This document shows positions 6,187-8,254 of a DNA stretch of 8,254 nucleotides, one piece after another. Origin of the DNA: Candidatus Nitrosotalea sp. FS (GTDB taxonomy: Archaea; Thermoproteota; Nitrososphaeria; Nitrososphaerales; Nitrosopumilaceae); the NCBI RefSeq assembly GCF_011319475.1, contig NZ_RCMC01000239.1, positions 69,996 to 78,249 on the forward strand. Direction: 5' to 3'. A program made the translations under genes and the position numbers. The notes beneath the pieces were generated by a model. It saw only the letters and a program-made list of their open reading frames with translations, searched no databases and had not been told where the DNA came from. How positions within the stretch are numbered: the stretch's first letter is position 1; each line of letters starts with the position of its first letter.

Positions 6187-7519
6187 CTTTGTTTGATACA
6201 TTCTTTATTATGTCTAATGATGCACCTAGGTGGTTTTCTGGAACAAAGATTCTGTCTATTTCTTTATCAGTCAAATGAGATGAGAATGCCTTGTCATTTC
6301 TAACTGCCTCTCTAAAGTCTGTCTCGTCCTCTGAAGATGCAAATGCTACTCGTTGTATGTCTCGATATGCCTCAAATCTTGGGACACCTTTCTGTATTAA
6401 TGCATCAAGAACAAATTCTGCAAATATTTGACCTCTTGTGATTTCAAGATTCTTTCGTATTTTTTCCTCGTTTACAAATAGAGATTTGATGATTCTTGTC
6501 ATGGTCTCAAGCATCTCATCAAGTAAGATTGCACTAGTAGGAAGGATGAATCTCTCATTTGCAGAGTTTGTCAAGTCTCTTTCATGCCACAAAGGAATGT
6601 TCTCAAAGGCCACTGATATCTGACTACGCAACAATTTTGAAAGCGATGTTACCCGTTCGCTTTTTACTGGATTTCTCTTTACTGGAACTGCACTACTTCC
6701 CATTTGTCCCTTCTTGAAAGATTCTGCAACCTCTGCTATCTCGGTTCTCTGCAAGTTGCGAATCTCTACTGCCATTTTTTCAAGTGTAGATCCTATCAAT
6801 GCCATGTCGAAAATAAATTCTGTATATCTTTCACGTGCAATTATTTGAGTGGTGACATCTGCTGGGTACAATTCTAGCTTCTTTGCAACTCTTTTTTGCA
6901 CCTCCAAAGCTTTTGCACCCATAAGAGAACCTGTTCCAACAACACCAAGTGTTTTACAGATAAGAGCTCTTTTCTTTAATTCTTCAATTCTTTCCACATG
7001 GCTTGACATTTCAAGTGCCCAGTTTGCAAACTTTAGACCAAATGAAATGATGCTTGCATGCTGGCCATGGGTTCTTCCGACTGCTGGTAGTTTCTTGTAC
7101 TTGACTGCTTGGTCTGCTAAAATGATAGCCAATCTTGCGACCTTTGGCCTTATGATTCGTAAAGTATCGCGAATCTGTAATGAATTACTTGTATCAACTA
7201 GATCATTGCTAGTCAAACCATAGTGTATCCAAGGTTTTGCAGATGGTTTACAAATTTCGCTTAGAGCTTCTACCAGAGCTGCTGTATCGTGATCACTTTT
7301 TGCTTCTAACTGTTTTACTCTCTTTACTGAAATCTTTCCAGACCTTGCCATCTTTGATATGTTCAAGGCTGCATCCTTTGGAATCATGTTTATCTCTGAT
7401 TGAGACAAGGCAACTGCTGCCTCTATGTCTAGTTGATATGTTATCTTTTTTTGATCGTCAAAAATCTCCTTCATCTCGGCAGTACCATAACGGCCTCCAT
7501 CGATTGGAAGAATTGCCAT
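6158..7519 (-). CDS. purB: Adenylosuccinate lyase
   Basis: 453 residues. The enzyme splits fumarate from SAICAR and from adenylosuccinate, so it acts twice in purine synthesis, in the cytosol as a homotetramer (family knowledge). The fumarase/aspartase-superfamily signatures are present: HD at 77-78, TSNDLVDTSN (103-112), GRTHGQHAS (148-156) and the mobile signature loop GSSAVPVKRNPVKSE (274-288) with the catalytic Ser. The start is set at ATG 7519 (MAILPIDGGRYGT), the usual PurB N-terminus; a TATA-like box is centred 27 nt upstream. An in-frame ATG at 7582 would add 21 residues (SIYIQIHTSRF...) not typical of the family and would lie upstream of that box. It is convergent with the PP-loop gene, overlapping it by 29 bp, and divergent from the small ORF. 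Confidence 0.95.
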   Translation of the reverse strand: MAILPIDGGRYGTAEMKEIFDDQKKITYQLDIEAAVALSQSEINMIPKDAALNISKMARSGKISVKRVKQLEAKSDHDTAALVEALSEICKPSAKPWIHYGLTSNDLVDTSNSLQIRDTLRIIRPKVARLAIILADQAVKYKKLPAVGRTHGQHASIISFGLKFANWALEMSSHVERIEELKKRALICKTLGVVGTGSLMGAKALEVQKRVAKKLELYPADVTTQIIARERYTEFIFDMALIGSTLEKMAVEIRNLQRTEIAEVAESFKKGQMGSSAVPVKRNPVKSERVTSLSKLLRSQISVAFENIPLWHERDLTNSANERFILPTSAILLDEMLETMTRIIKSLFVNEEKIRKNLEITRGQIFAEFVLDALIQKGVPRFEAYRDIQRVAFASSEDETDFREAVRNDKAFSSHLTDKEIDRIFVPENHLGASLDIIKNVSNKVRNSCSKFS

Positions 7520-7541
7520 ATCTTGGATCAGTTGATCAAGG

Positions 7542-7550
7542 AAAATAAAT
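7542..7550 (-). promoter_or_regulatory. TATA-like box of purB
   Basis: The minus strand reads ATTTATTTT, centred 27 nt before the ATG at 7519. It supports the 7519 start over the 7582 ATG and implies a leaderless purB mRNA. Confidence 0.5.
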
Positions 7551-7614
7551 CTACTTGTATGAATTTGGATGTAAATCGACACTTTTTTCTATACTTGGTG
7601 GATAGAACAAATCT

Positions 7615-7746
7615 ATGAGCTCCGACAAGAAACCAGACAAAAACCTAGAAAACAAAGTTTCTGATGATCAACGTGATGATACCGTCTTACTTGATGGTAA
7701 AGCATTACATGATCTGTATCGACATACTGCCAAACTGATCAAGTGA
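7615..7746 (+). CDS. Small hypothetical protein, 43 residues
   Basis: The ATG at 7615 opens a 44-codon frame ending in TGA (7744-7746). The product starts MSSDKKPDKNLENKVSDDQR and ends in LDGKALHDLYRHTAKLIK (26-43). The first half is very rich in charged residues and probably disordered; the second half could form one amphipathic helix. No signal peptide, membrane segment or Cys is present, and I recognise no family. A GGTGG at 7597-7601 is Shine-Dalgarno-like but 13 nt from the ATG; a weak TATA-like TTCTATACT lies at 7586-7594. It sits between divergent purB and downstream rtcB on the rtcB strand. It fills most of a 287-bp gap between these genes and its codons resemble those of its neighbours, which favours a real gene. 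Confidence 0.6.
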   Translation: MSSDKKPDKNLENKVSDDQRDDTVLLDGKALHDLYRHTAKLIK

Positions 7747-7768
7747 TTGACCAATAGCATACTCATGA

Positions 7769-7776
7769 TTTAAATT
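7769..7776 (+). promoter_or_regulatory. Possible TATA-like box of rtcB
   Basis: TTTAAATT is centred about 34 nt upstream of the rtcB ATG at 7807. That would put the transcription start near 7799 and leave a leader of about 7 nt, longer than for most genes here. No Shine-Dalgarno motif is visible in the leader. Confidence 0.4.
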
Positions 7777-7806
7777 GTGTAGAAATACCTTTTTTCGCAG
7801 AAAGCA

Positions 7807-8254
7807 ATGTCATCACTAATTCCAAAGAAAATACGTGAGATGGAGTATCGCATTGAAGCTGATCCATCAAAGGGTATGAAAGTTCCAGTGACAATTTACG
7901 CTGATGAAAAATTATTACAAAAAATGCTTACAGATAGGACAATCCAACAAGCAGTAAATGTATCAACTATACCTGGAGTGCTAAAACATGTTGTGGTTCT
8001 TCCAGACGGTCACGAGGGTTATGGATTTCCTGTTGGGGGAGTAGCTGCAATGGACGCGGAAAACGGAATGATAAGTCCGGGAGGTGTAGGCTATGATATC
8101 AACTGTGGTGTAAGGCTAATCAAGACAAATCTTACAGAAAATGATGTCAGACCAAGACTTAGAGATCTTGTTACGGAATTATTCACATCTATTCCGTCTG
8201 GAGTAGGATCTAAAGGTGCTGTAAAATTATCCTCATCTGATCTTGATGAGGTAC
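7807..8254 (+). CDS. rtcB: RNA-splicing ligase RtcB, C-terminus outside window
   Basis: 149 codons are present out of about 480 in the family. RtcB joins RNA 2',3'-cyclic phosphate or 3'-phosphate ends to 5'-OH ends using GTP and Mn2+; in archaea it seals tRNA exons after intron removal and repairs broken RNA. The first conserved block is clear: VVLPDGHEGYGFPVGGVAA (63-81), then ISPGGVGYDINCGVRL (89-104). Asp97 and Cys100 correspond to the first metal ligands known from the Pyrococcus enzyme. SIPSGVGSKG (128-137) also fits. The GTP-accepting His and the later metal-binding histidines lie beyond the window. The ATG at 7807 (MSSLIPKKIREMEY) gives the usual N-terminus. Confidence 0.93.
   Translation, partial: MSSLIPKKIREMEYRIEADPSKGMKVPVTIYADEKLLQKMLTDRTIQQAVNVSTIPGVLKHVVVLPDGHEGYGFPVGGVAAMDAENGMISPGGVGYDINCGVRLIKTNLTENDVRPRLRDLVTELFTSIPSGVGSKGAVKLSSSDLDEV

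Noticed and set aside
6438..7548. Three plus-strand open frames of 61-124 residues.
   Set aside because: All are antisense to purB, which is well supported across its full length.
7520..7582. 21-residue N-terminal extension of PurB.
   Set aside because: It covers the TATA-like box at 7542-7550 and does not resemble the family's N-terminus.
1..8254. CRISPR array, tRNA, insertion sequence, attachment site or defence system.
   Set aside because: No spaced direct repeats, tRNA-like cloverleaf, transposase motif or terminal inverted repeat was seen on reading; the content is mostly housekeeping.

Overview
This window reads as chromosomal DNA of an ammonia-oxidiser-type archaeon (Thaumarchaeota/Nitrososphaerota). 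It is AT-rich, and the proteins look archaeal: an archaeal-type ValRS, RtcB, and an AsnB-like PP-loop ATPase without a glutaminase. Most start codons sit about 26-28 nt from the centre of an AT-rich TATA-like box with no Shine-Dalgarno, the pattern of leaderless archaeal transcripts. No mobile element, CRISPR array, tRNA or rRNA was seen. The genus cannot be fixed from the sequence.

Layout. At 1-709 (-) is the N-terminal two thirds of a zinc-less medium-chain dehydrogenase. It is divergent from a flavodoxin-like NADPH-dependent FMN reductase (810-1388, +). A short convergent gap with two overlapping palindromes follows. Next is a VOC/glyoxalase-like gene (1452-1821, -) broken by one apparent extra base. 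Then come valyl-tRNA synthetase (1872-4187, -), a PTPS/QueD enzyme with an extra N-terminal nuclease-like domain (4191-5012, -) and pterin-4a-carbinolamine dehydratase (5067-5345, -). PTPS and valS are 3 nt apart and look co-transcribed.

One TATA-like element at about 5367-5375 lies midway between the dehydratase start and the start of the divergent PP-loop gene (5401-6186, +), so it may serve both. The PP-loop gene overlaps the 3' end of adenylosuccinate lyase purB (6158-7519, -) tail to tail by 29 bp. A 43-residue acidic/basic small ORF (7615-7746, +) and the start of the RNA ligase gene rtcB (7807 to the window end, +) complete the window.

Functionally this is mostly housekeeping: translation (valS), tRNA splicing/repair (rtcB), purine synthesis (purB), pterin chemistry (PTPS and dehydratase) and redox enzymes. 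The least ordinary items are the nuclease-like/PTPS fusion, the shared divergent promoter, the HIGA variant of the ValRS HIGH motif, and the stand-alone PP-loop protein.
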